Assembly: GCA_015501075.1 (NCBI GenBank)
Contig: JADNYJ010000461.1
Coordinates: 1 to 24,937 of the forward strand
Reading direction: 5' to 3'
DNA: 24,937 nucleotides
Source: Gymnopilus junonius
Lineage: Eukaryota > Basidiomycota > Agaricomycetes > Agaricales > Galerinaceae
Shown here piece by piece: positions 1 through 9,444 of the stretch; the first letter of the stretch is position 1; each line of letters starts with the position of its first letter. The position numbers and the translations under genes were made by a program. The notes below the pieces were generated by a model that saw only the letters and a list, made by a program, of their open reading frames with translations, was not told the DNA's origin and made no database searches.

Positions 1-174
1 CCCTCAAAGGGCGTCGCGGCGGAATTGTCCAGCTTCTTTGACAAGATTGCTGGGAAGGCTGATGTTGTAGAGCTCGGCGAGCCCCTCGGCGCGCTAGAGG
101 ACGTCGCGTTCATTCAAGCCGCTTTGAATAGCAACGGCGAACTTGTCGATCTCGTCAAACTCGTTCAATCATAA
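1..174 (+). CDS. 3' end of a gene, possibly Gfo/Idh/MocA-type oxidoreductase (partial)
   Basis: Frame 1 is open from the window edge to TAA at 172-174 and gives 57 C-terminal residues. The stretch is rich in GC-ending codons, as expected for an expressed fungal gene. The peptide ends in a helix-like segment, ALEDVAFIQAALNSNGELVD, followed by LVKLVQS. This resembles the last helix of Gfo/Idh/MocA-family NAD(P)-dependent oxidoreductases, in which an 'ALxDVxxIxAxLxSxG' pattern closes the C-terminal domain. The catalytic and Rossmann regions lie outside the window, so the family call is an inference from a short tail. Coding status is fairly sure; identity is not. Confidence 0.45.
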   Translation, partial: PSKGVAAELSSFFDKIAGKADVVELGEPLGALEDVAFIQAALNSNGELVDLVKLVQS

Positions 175-2720
175 ATTTCAGGATCAACAAGCAGACTTAT
201 CGAATCGGAGAAGAAAGTATTCAAGGATCTTTGGACCCCAAATGCGGTGTTGCATCGGAGATCACAAGGTAGGATTGTACTTAGGATTTGATCGTGGACG
301 TTGTCATTGTACGATTTGGTGTATGGACTTATTGTTATACATATCCATATCCAAGTGTCGAGAAGCCTCGTTCGTGCGAGTGCATAGCTGGCTCCACCTA
401 GGCTAAGCTATCTAAGGAGAGCGGGATGTGGTGCTCCTGATTGCAACTTTTCCTCTGATGAATGAATTGCAATTATCTTTGCCTCTGGGTGTGGACCCAT
501 ATTATCGCCTAGAATTTGCGCTTATAGATCAATGGTCCCATCCCGGCCACAAATTTCCTAGATACGTTCTAGACCAACTGATCCCTTTAGGCAGCTTTTC
601 AAGGTGGAATAAATGGAGGACGATAACGAGGTCCCCTTTCCAGCATCTATCGAAGTACTTGTCGAGATCTTGCCATTGCAACCATTTCTCCAGATTGCGT
701 TAATTTCCGAAAGAACCTCTGCTTCGGGGAAACCTCGCATGTTGCGCTTACATTAGATACCCGTATTAGTAGCTTCTCATCCCTTGACGTCGTCGAACTA
801 GCATGCCAATACCACTGTAGGAGCTGTTTTTCCGATTCCTCACCCACCTAATTTGGTAATTAGAGATGAGATAAGGCTATCGCAGGTATCCTGCACCCCT
901 CAAAGCTCATGTATATGCAAATGACACTACAAATCCAAGCGCCGAGACCTCGTAAAAAGCAAACCCAGCCTGTCAGTTATTTTTACTGCTGGACTTACAC
1001 AGCTCAACGACAGGCCCAGAACCTTTTTTTTCGCACATTGTGTACGTCGTGAGAGGGCAGTCAGCTGGTGACCGGACTATCTTTGATAATGAATGAGGTC
1101 CAATAAGCATATAGCCGGTGTCTCCTTGGCGAGCCTGGTAATAATATTCAGCTACGAAATAGCCTATAGGAAAGGCACAAATGGCGGTGGGTAATTATGA
1201 CTGATTAAGGTAGGCTCTGAGATACGGTACCGACTCGCCCAGGATGAACTGGGCATATTCCCTCAGGCTGGATCATCAGCACTAAATTTGCGAGCTCGAA
1301 TCGTTTATTATTTTGGACGATCTTTTTGTGGTACTACTGCGGGTGACATCATAAGCGTCAAGTAAAAACTTATGAAGTCTCTCATTCTAGCTCAGCGAAG
1401 TCAAACGTCGGCTCAAGTAAAGTATGGAATAGTGAAAGAACTTACCACGAGGCGTCCGGAGCATGGGCCCGTGAATATGGGCCCGACATAGGGGATAGCG
1501 ACAGAACCATACCATTTCTTTCAATACTAGCGGAGGGCTTCTTGAAGAGTAGAAATCGTACTCAGTTGCCTGAAATGGAATTAAAATTCCATGCGCGTAC
1601 CTTTTTAGGCCCACCCTGCAGCCTTGATCCCTAACTTGTCAATTTATTCTCAAGAAGTACTTCTGACGCCACGTGGAGGAATTAAGAGGAGGACCCGCCA
1701 ATCGCTATTTCAAGATTATCGTTAATTGGATCACTAAGGTACGAATAATGCGTAACATACCCGGATATGCAGAGCACAGTGGTCACCCGTACGTATGCTA
1801 CTGAACAGAGAAGAATCATCCAGACACGCCAGGACAGCAGGGTCGGTCCGAGTATATGAATTAAGCAATGACGCGTACATCTGACGACCAATGTCTAGAG
1901 CACATTCTTTCCGCCTTTTGGTGCAAGATCTGTTAGTTGCGAGCTTATTTGAGGATCAGAGAGTATTCCAGAGTCTCGTATACAACTCCAGATTATTGGG
2001 TAATCCTAGTTCATAACAAAAAGCATGGCAGCTATTGCAATGATCCAGTACGAGGATTAAGCAACGACATTCAGATAGAGCACGACGAGAACCAAACGTC
2101 ACGACGGGATTTCTCTTGACAGTCAGATGAAAGCCGAGGCAAGCCAAGAATGTTGCTATGTTTGAAGAGACAGACATTCTCGTCATCATAGTCGAGGGCT
2201 TCTTTCTGATCCGTTTCCATCTTGTAATTATGTCTAGAGAGATAAGGACCCCATCGCAAGAATCAAGAGAGCATCAGCAAACGAATAGCAGGACCAACCT
2301 CCCACATAGAAAAATTCGAAGCTGTAGTATGTGCCCCCCATAAGAGATTTGGCTCCAGAACGAGAACTGCTGGTATGAGTTGATCAATAATTTGACAGAA
2401 GGCCCAAAATATGCCACTCGAAAAAAGTCGCCAGACAACCCGAAGCAGAGAAATTCGCCAGAATGAGTAACATTACCAAGTACCCATGCGAATTCTTCGT
2501 TCCGCTCCCCCACAAGGTGTCGATGTTTGCCTGGTGATGGTGGTAAGAGGACAAAAGCTGGCCCAAGTGACAATGACGCCCCTAAAGAGGCAGTTGGTCA
2601 CAACACCCGATATCGGGCCTGGGCCTCGTGGATGAAGTAAAACGAACGACCACGCCTTAGCCTGCCACCACTGCTTCTGAGCATTCATCGCCATCTGCAA
2701 ATCTCTTATTATCACAAGAC
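175..2720. other. intergenic region, no convincing gene
   Basis: Apart from the 3' UTR of the preceding gene, I see no stretch with convincing codon structure on either strand. One weak candidate lies at 613-870 (+): an ATG followed by 14 codons and then, if a 57-nt GTACTT...AAAG intron is removed, 43 more codons ending in TAA. Read without splicing, the first frame contains a leucine-rich stretch reminiscent of an F-box start, but it runs out of frame. The reverse-strand open frames at 2274-2742 match nothing I know. The last 100-150 bases before 2721 must hold the promoter of the proline-rich gene; no clear TATA box was seen. Confidence 0.5.
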
Positions 2721-3547
2721 ATGGCACCTCAGGGGCCCCCACAGCCTAACTACTCCCCTCAACTATCGAAGTACGTTTCTCAGCCACTTTTCCTCGGAAA
2801 AAACTAATGCTTTTCAACCGACAGTAATCGCAATAATATCACCATGGATTTTACGAAGGGTATTGCTGCTGAAGTGCGGATTTTGCTTGCGGAGATAGGG
2901 AAGCTCAGGGACGAGCGTCGACAATTACAATAGTGCGCCCCAATTCCCTACTGATAGCATTCGAGCCCAGTCTCTTACCCAGTGCTTTGACTTTCGCAGT
3001 GAGATTGCTGAGCTTATGGCTGTCAGATCCAAGTTTAGTCCCAATGGAGAGTTTCAACCTGAATGGAGACCACCCGTACGCCTGTCTTATCGATGGCTGC
3101 CCGATGAGAGGCTGATGGACTGCTAGCCTCCTGCTATTGAAGCACCTCCTCCGGAGTTACCGCCACAAATCGAAGAAGGCCCTCCTCCAGCTAAGCCTGG
3201 TTGGCGCGTTGTCCACAAACGACCTGACAGGAAGGCTAGGACAGTTCCCAAGATAACAGGGCATCCTGCTCCTGCTCCTGCTCCTCCACCGGCTCTGCCT
3301 GAACCTCCGAAACCAGAGGCCCCTGCCTGGGCCCAGTGGCGGCGTATGTGCCACACTTGCTCTGACCTTAGAGTCCTTGACTAATTTCTATAATAGCGAA
3401 CCCGCTTCTTACTACCAGTGCAAGTAGCCCTGGTCCAAATTCTCCTCCTCCACGAACGGGACTCTTCGGTGAGTTGCTCGATTTTCTCATCTCGTCTTAT
3501 TCGACTCCAATTGTCACACAGGGCCTGCCACCCCCCCTCCGAAATAA
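2721..3547 (+). CDS. proline-rich protein with N-terminal coiled coil, unknown function (6 exons)
   Basis: The splice model is 2721-2770, 2825-2932, 3000-3075, 3127-3343, 3397-3468 and 3522-3547, giving 182 aa. All five introns are 51-67 nt. Donors are GTACGT, GTGCGC, GTACGC, GTATGT and GTGAGT; all end in AG and every phase joins. Each unspliced frame hits stops, so no long open frame marks this gene. Residues about 24-63 form a charged amphipathic helix with heptad-like leucines (MDFTKGIAAEVRILLAEIGK onward), a likely coiled coil. Residues about 75-182 are proline-rich and probably disordered, with Ala-Pro repeats, a WRVVHKRP basic patch and a C-terminal RTGLFGPATPPPK. I recall similar short proteins in mushroom genomes but know no function. 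Intact reading through five introns argues for selection. Start chosen as the first ATG in the spliced frame. Confidence 0.75.
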
Positions 3548-3884
3548 CGATTTTGGCCTGATCTGCAGATTGGATTTGTGTACGATCACAGGATGAAGAA
3601 ATGTCAATTGTACAACAGTGGTCGATGTCATGGCGCGTTCTCTTGCCCTTTTTATTCATTTCTTGTTGTGTATATACATTTTGCTGGATTTTGAACATTT
3701 TACTTCACGCTTTTTTTGACTTTTTTTTTTTTGGAATTTTCTCTTTTGCCTTCTTGTGCTTTATAGATCTTTGACACCCTTTCACTCGTATCTTGTTTTA
3801 CTACGTTCATGGACTTCGCACCACCTAATTCTCCTTTCTATTGCACCAGTGCCCCAGTTGATCGAAATGGAACATCATTTGTAA

Positions 3885-3890
3885 AATAAA
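3885..3890 (+). terminator. possible polyadenylation signal AATAAA
   Basis: An AATAAA hexamer lies about 340 bases after the stop of the proline-rich gene, after a T-rich stretch with a run of T at about 3721-3732. It is a plausible 3'-end signal for that gene, although the distance is long. Confidence 0.35.
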
Positions 3891-4904
3891 CTCTCTAAAC
3901 ACGCATGTCTATGAAGAACGACTGCGCGTCAACGTTAATCGATCCTCAACGTCTTCTGACCAAACTCTCCTGTCATCATATGACTACAAATCTCCACACA
4001 TACAAACTTGGAATCCCCCAAGGTCTAAGAAGGTGCCAGTTATGACTTGCTTGACTTTAAAGATCCCGTCGGGAAAATTGACGCAAAAGAAGAGAAGAAG
4101 CTCGAGAGGTTATTCCATATTGTTGTTCCGTTAGCGCCGCCTCCTCGTGTGTTTATGTAGGTCAACCTGTGGGGTCTAAATTCCGTGCCAAGCAAGTACG
4201 CGGAGAAGTTGGCTGTGGGGACGGATGTACGGATGAACCACGGGTTCGCGTGTTTGATTTGTCTCCTCGTGCTCGAGGATAGCGGAGTAATAAGGATGGC
4301 GTTCGCCAACCCCACAGTAGGCCCACCACAGCAGGCTATAGATCTCAAGGTCGCAACTGTGGGTTTTTTTGTTCTCTTCGACGCCACTAACTCTATCTGG
4401 GCTTTTTAATGACAGGTATCTCATTGATTTCTTGAAATCCTAGGAGGAGTTTTGCCTTGGATACTTCTTCGTGTTGCATCCGCGTATTCCGGACTTCTGT
4501 TCATGATGTATGTATGTCGGTCAATTTCAGTCGCATTATTTCATAAACTCAGCTCATGCATAAGAGGCAGTTAGTTCCATCCATATTTTCCCTCATACGT
4601 ACGGGTGCCAAAGCTGTCTTTTGAATTTGACGTGCGCCGTTGAATTCGTGGTCTTCCAAACGTATAAATAATAAAATACTCAATATATGTCTGCTACTTG
4701 CTTAGATTCGTGTTCTAAGAGACGTGCCTCCGAATTGACTGTATTGGATGCAACCAAATTTCCAAGTATTTTCGATTCCTCGTCTGTCATTGACAAGTAG
4801 ATAAAAACGAATTATGGTGGACAAGACAAATAGTGGATGATCAACGATGACGGCTACGCCGATCTACTTTTTAGTCGACTTCCTTCCGCCTTCATTTATG
4901 TAAC

Positions 4905-4964
4905 AATCGGAACTCCTTCCTCTTTCTAGTCATAATAAATTAAATGTTAATCGAAACTCCTTCC
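4905..4964 (+). repeat. short imperfect direct repeat
   Basis: AATCGGAACTCCTTCC at 4905-4920 and AATCGAAACTCCTTCC at 4949-4964 match at 15 of 16 positions, spaced 44 bases start to start, and each is followed by an AGTCAT motif at a different distance. Possibly chance or a small local duplication; no function is evident. Confidence 0.5.
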
Positions 4965-5530
4965 GGGCTTTAAAGTCATGTAGGCTTACTGACCGACCTG
5001 AACAATGTACGATGCTGCAAAGTTGATCTTATCTTTCAGGTACGCGTTCCTACGCGCTCCCGTACCGCAACTTGAGACTTCGTCGCCCGTAAGCAATACT
5101 ACGTTGTCCGATGATCTTATTCGTCCGAGTCGGTTATGTCATATCGAAGACGCTAATGAGGCAAGCGACACAATATGTCGTGGCTACAAGATTGATACGC
5201 GTTCTTACCATATTCATGTAAATCGATTTCATTTCTTGTCTTTCAATTTCTACATACTTACAATGATACGCTAGTGACGTCGTTCATTCAAGTTTGACGA
5301 GAAAGTCCTTACATAGGTACAATTTCTATAATTAGCACCACTGGTTCCGAGTTCGGCTAATTTCGGCAGCCAAGAGGAAAAATAGGCCTAATGTTTTGTT
5401 CCCGCACTGGTGGCAACTGCCCTCCTTGACCTGCTGCAAACCTTCTACTGCTGCGGATTGTTCTTTGACGCCGATACATCATGAACTAGCTCCTAGCAAA
5501 CCGTTGTCTCTTCGCTATTCTCAGATCTCA

Positions 5531-7356
5531 ATGTCTTTCTTAACACTTCCACTATTGCTTTTCGCACTTTCAAGTCTTTCTCTTGCCGTGGACCCTATAC
5601 ATATACCATTGACTCGTCGACTAACGTCTTCCCAGCCATTCGACCCAATCAAAGAAGTATACAAAGTCAAAGCAAAATACGGCTTTATTGACGAATCCAG
5701 TCTCCTTAGAAGGGGGACCAGTGCTGGTATTCCCGTCATTAACCAGGCTCGTTCGGCTTCTCATCTCTGCACCGTATGAGGGCACCCTGTTGATAGCGCG
5801 TAGTTCCATGACAACAGCTTTCTTGCTAATATATCTATTGGCACTCCGTGAGTTCTACTTTCTCGACTTGATAAGAGGCAAAATACCAACAAACTTTCGT
5901 CCTTAATTTCAGAGCTCAAACATTCACTATTGTTCTCGATACTGGTTCCTCCGACCTCTGGTTGGCCAGCACCAGCTGTCAAATTTGCAGAACAAATGCA
6001 CCTCTGTTCCAAACTGCGATATCACAATCGTTTCGTGCCTCCACTGATCCAGGGGTAACTATCACATACGCATCTGGCGCGGTCAAGGGAGCGATAGGCT
6101 CGGATAAGGTCACCATGGGGGGCTTCACTATTTCTTCTCAAACTTTTGGTAGACATCATTTTTATCGAGTCTTGGAGGAAAATGACTTACATTACGCTTG
6201 CTTCCCAGTTGTCGTCGACAGCGCTACAAGCGATATCCTACAAGGTTCAATATCTGGCCTGATGGGCCTAGCTTTCCCCCCTCTTTCTATGACAAAAGCC
6301 ACGCCCTTTTGGCAAGCATTACTTAACGACAAAAAATTTTCATCTCCGGATATGGGATTCTGGCTTGCTAAAGCAAGTCCGTCATCAAAAGCAACCGAGG
6401 TTCCTGGAGGCGTCTTTACGCTTGGAGGGACGAATTCGTCACTATATAGTGGCAGTATTGATTTCCAGAAATTGCCGGTGTCTACACCATCATTTTGGCT
6501 GCAGAATTTAACTGGTAAGTCGTTCATTTCACGTGGATTTTATTTGGCTGTTTATACTTGAATTTCAGTTGTCACCGTCGGCGGACGAAGCGTTCAAATA
6601 GCCTCCGGCCTCTCTGCTATAGATACTGGAACTACACTGATTGTTGGTCCATCAACGGACGTGGCTGCTATTTGGGCTGCCGTCCCTAACTCTAGTCCCT
6701 CCGAGATCGTTGAAGGTTTCTTCCGATTCCGTCAGTACATTCACACTTGCCCACCGTAATTTGTCTCTAAGTGAAGTTTAACGACAGCTTGTACTGCTCA
6801 AGTTAATATGTCTCTTTCCTTCGGCGGAAAAGCTTGGCCTATCACCCCGCAAGATATGAATATAGGCCCTGAAACGACAGGGAGTTCGTTTTGTCTTGGT
6901 GCTATAAACACCATGGCTGGCGCTGTAAGCGGGCCTGGGCTCCCCAGTTGGATCATTGGAGATACCTTTCTGGTCAGTTTGCTCAACAAAATTTCACAAA
7001 TCAATGAGTGTTTGATTTTTGTCGACAGAAAAACGTATATACTGTATTCCGTGCTTCACCACCATCAGTTGGCTTTGCCCAGCTCTCCACCCTAGCTGGA
7101 GGGACAGGTGGGCCTTCGTCTGTATCAGTGATCCCTTGCAATTAACTCATGTTGCATGCTGCCCCTCTTTTCTTATTTTTTTTTTCTTTTTCAGGCTCTA
7201 GAACCGGTACGTTGTGTTATCTTCATGCCCCATTTTTTTTATCTCGTCTGACGATCGCCCCTTTTTGACTTTCAAGGTCGCGCCCAATCTACTATCCACG
7301 TTTCAAGTTTCGTTATGCTCATTTCAGTGCTCGGCACATTGATTCCATTCATCTAA
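5531..7356 (+). CDS. secreted pepsin-like aspartic protease (family A1) with GPI-type C-terminal tail (9 exons)
   Basis: The spliced model is 5531-5746, 5804-5847, 5913-6148, 6209-6514, 6569-6730, 6788-6972, 7029-7107, 7195-7206 and 7277-7356; all phases join to give 439 aa. It starts with a signal peptide (MSFLTLPLLLFALSSLSLA) and a short propeptide. The first catalytic motif DTGSS is at D96 and the second, DTGTT, at D286. A flap-like TYASG follows the first Asp, and ISGLMGLAFPPLS, WIIGDTFLKNVYTVF and the late cysteines (FPC, SFC) are typical of A1 proteases. After a Gly/Ser/Thr linker the protein ends in a hydrophobic stretch (VSSFVMLISVLGTLIPFI), as expected for a GPI-anchor signal, so it probably sits on the cell surface or wall. 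Intron 1 is best read as GC-AG (5747-5803); the only GT donor there leaves a 30-nt intron. Exon 8 is 12 nt and in frame, so a single 169-nt intron is also possible. Specific substrate unknown. Confidence 0.93.
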
Positions 7357-7797
7357 GGAAGGAATTAGTTGAACTGTCGTGTTCACCCTCCACAACCATA
7401 AGATGCATTGCTACTCTATCTGGTGTAGTTGTTTTCTGATCTGTTTTCTACTCAGCTCCGGGTGTCCGTACTATATAATGTACTTACCAATATATCCTTG
7501 CAAGATTTGAAATTCATAGATTTTACGTTGTCTGCACAACGAAAGCAATATCTTTTGGAGAGGAAGACCCATAGCGAGTCGCCTGCAACGCTCACCGAGT
7601 CACGATACACGGGCAGGATAAGAATCAGGAGTATTCCTCATGCGACTTCCGCTGACGGGCCGCGAGTCTAATTTACATGCAGACTGGAATGATATGGTAT
7701 TTCTTCATCCCCAATACCGGGCCGGACTCTTGAACTAGAATTATAAGAACGCGCTATGCGTACAGGAGTGGCAAGATAACTTCTTTTTACCATTACC
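7357..7797. other. intergenic: protease 3' flank and hydrolase promoter
   Basis: No gene is seen. An 80-codon open frame at 7429-7671 has no recognisable content and no splice support. A TATA-like TATAAGAA lies at 7742-7749, about 55 bases before the hydrolase ATG. Confidence 0.6.
7742..7749 (+). promoter_or_regulatory. TATA-like box upstream of the hydrolase
   Basis: TATAAGAA sits 49-56 bases before the ATG at 7798, a usual spacing for a TATA element that feeds a short 5' UTR in fungi. No other known element was recognised nearby. Confidence 0.45.
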
Positions 7798-9064
7798 ATG
7801 ACCTCTGAAACCCAACCTGCGCCGAAACAACCCCTCCATCCGTCTATTATACCCAAACTTGATCCCCAATATGTCGAATTTCACAATAAACACGTCATTC
7901 ACTTGACGCCCCCCATACCTTGCCTTGGGATCCCTCCATTCGGAATGCGCCTGCAGTCCCAGGAGGATCTGCGCCTCTGAAAGTCGCGAAAACGCAAGAT
8001 TATGATTTGCCTAAAACGAAATTCAGAGCATTCACCCCTGAAGGCACTCCTCCTGCGGAGGGATGGCCTATCTTTATCTTCTTTCACGGAGGTTCGTGTC
8101 ATGCTATCTGAGTCTCTCGTAAAATGCTGAACGATTGATAAATAGGGGGCTGGACTTTGGGAAATATTGGGAGCGAGACACACTTTTCCACAAACATGGC
8201 TGTCTGTACGTTATCTACGTCCTACACTCATATTCATGACTGATGAAACTTTCTAGATGCGAAATGCGTTGTGATATCTGTGGACTATCGTTTGGCGCCA
8301 GAGCACCCTTATCCCGCTGCTATCGAAGACGCTATTGATTCCCTTCTTTGGGTCGTTGAGCATGGAGCAGCTGAACTTGGAATCAATCCTAAGCAGATCG
8401 CTGTCGGAGGTTCGTCAAGGTGAATACTCTCAAGTGCTGATACGAATCCTACATAATTTCTGATCACGAATACTGCAGTGGCGGAAACTTAGCCACCATT
8501 CTCGCACTCAAGGCAGTAGAAATGCAGCCCCCTATTCCCATCGTTTTCCAATCATTAATTGTTCCTGTGACTGATAACACAGCGTCCGTCGAAACGTTAT
8601 GGGCTGATAACGCTCTTACTCCATGGTTGACTCCCGAAAGGATGATCTGGTTCCGTGATAATTATCTCCCCAACAAAGAGGACTTGACAAAGTGGGACGC
8701 GTCGCCAATTTTTGCTCCTGATGATTTGGTGAAGAAGCTTCCGAAGGCTTGGATTGCTGTCTGTGAACTTGATATTTTGCGAGATGAAGGTATCCAGTAT
8801 GGCCAGAAGCTCGCAAAGGCTGGCGTCGAGGTCGAAATCGAAGTGTATAAGGGTGCGCCTCACCCAATCATGGCTATGGATGGTAAGTTTTATAATTCGG
8901 ATTTCAAGGCCTGACTGACAACTGACATCTTTCGCTAGGGTGAACGGTTATCTTTTGCTACTTTCATACTTGTACTGACTCCGTCTTGATTTAGAGCCCT
9001 TCAAGTAGGAAAGAAACTCATTGCTGACGCGGCAACGGCACTGAAGAATGCTTTCAATTCATGA
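7798..9064 (+). CDS. HSL-family alpha/beta hydrolase (esterase/lipase-like), with a frameshift in exon 1
   Basis: Exons are 7798-8091, 8146-8205, 8257-8419, 8479-8882 and a final exon ending at the TGA at 9062-9064. Family motifs are complete: oxyanion HGGGW about residue 96, [15 protein letters not shown], a nucleophile elbow GGSSSGGN (Ser about 172), Asp of DILRDE (about 271) and His of APHPIM (about 301). It probably hydrolyses esters or similar small substrates in the cytosol; no signal peptide is seen. Two frame problems exist. In exon 1 the start frame (ending HVIHLTPP) joins the conserved [16 protein letters not shown] only if one base is missing from the C6 run at 7909-7914. Near the 3' end the expected small exon at 8939-8946 is one base too long. 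A 114-nt intron, 8883-8996, keeps the frame to [16 protein letters not shown] at the end. Length would be about 330 aa. It is either a recently broken gene or, more likely, a consensus error. Confidence 0.85.
7909..7914 (+). other. frame break in a C6 homopolymer of the hydrolase
   Basis: Upstream the ATG frame reads cleanly; downstream the conserved family segment reads in a different frame, and the crossover falls in this run. No GT-AG intron of sensible size and phase bridges the two frames. Confidence 0.65.
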
Positions 9065-9444
9065 TGAGCGTCATGATTACATATGCTGTCAACCGCTCAG
9101 TCATCCCTGGTTGGCATGCGCCAACCCTGACAATAACTAGCGTGACATACATACAACGCAGCGTTCTCTAAAGTTCAAATAAAGAATTATATTGGATGGC
9201 TAAGTATGAGGTTAAGGCGTATGGAAAGTGCAGAAGAATTACGATGAAATCCGAAAACAACTCTAAAGAATAACAAAGCTATTACAAAACATGATAAGAT
9301 ATATAAACGATAAATAATCAGAAAAGTGGTGACGACTTTAAAGTAGTCAGCGGGGTTAGTCTATAAAGCAGAAGACCTTCAAGTAAGGCGGTGCTGTAGG
9401 GAGGCTTTCCTTGTTGACAGGAAGATCGAAGGGGGACAGCATTA
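9065..9444. other. convergent 3' flanks of hydrolase and RWHPDRF-protein genes
   Basis: AT-rich DNA with no coding signal lies between the two stop codons. AATAAA at 9178-9183 is a plausible 3'-end signal for the hydrolase. No matching signal on the other strand was recognised. Confidence 0.6.
9178..9183 (+). terminator. polyadenylation signal AATAAA of the hydrolase
   Basis: The hexamer lies 114 bases after the hydrolase stop codon in AT-rich DNA, a normal position for a fungal 3'-end signal. Confidence 0.5.

Larger units (their letters stand above)
3548..5530. other. gap between genes; no convincing gene
   Basis: The first few hundred bases are T-rich 3' flank of the proline-rich gene. 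Around 4026-4160 (+) a 44-codon stretch reads with plausible composition (EGASYDLLDFKDPVGKID and on), and 4185-4409 (+) opens for 74 codons in another frame. I could not join them with sensible splice sites and recognise neither; an open reverse frame at 4040-4387 overlaps both. This could be a decayed gene or chance. From about 4410 to 5300 the DNA is AT-rich and unremarkable except for a short direct repeat near 4905-4964. The bases just before 5531 are pyrimidine-rich, as is usual before fungal start codons. Confidence 0.4.

Noticed and set aside
3124..3126. TAG that seems to break the proline-rich gene
   Set aside because: It is the 3' end of a 51-nt GTACGC...CTGCTAG intron; removing it keeps the frame.
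3381..3698. Reverse-strand open frame of 105 codons
   Set aside because: It is antisense to the last exons and 3' flank of the proline-rich gene, whose spliced model is much stronger.
4040..4387. Reverse-strand open frame of 115 codons
   Set aside because: No recognisable motif, no splice context, and it overlaps forward frames of similar quality.
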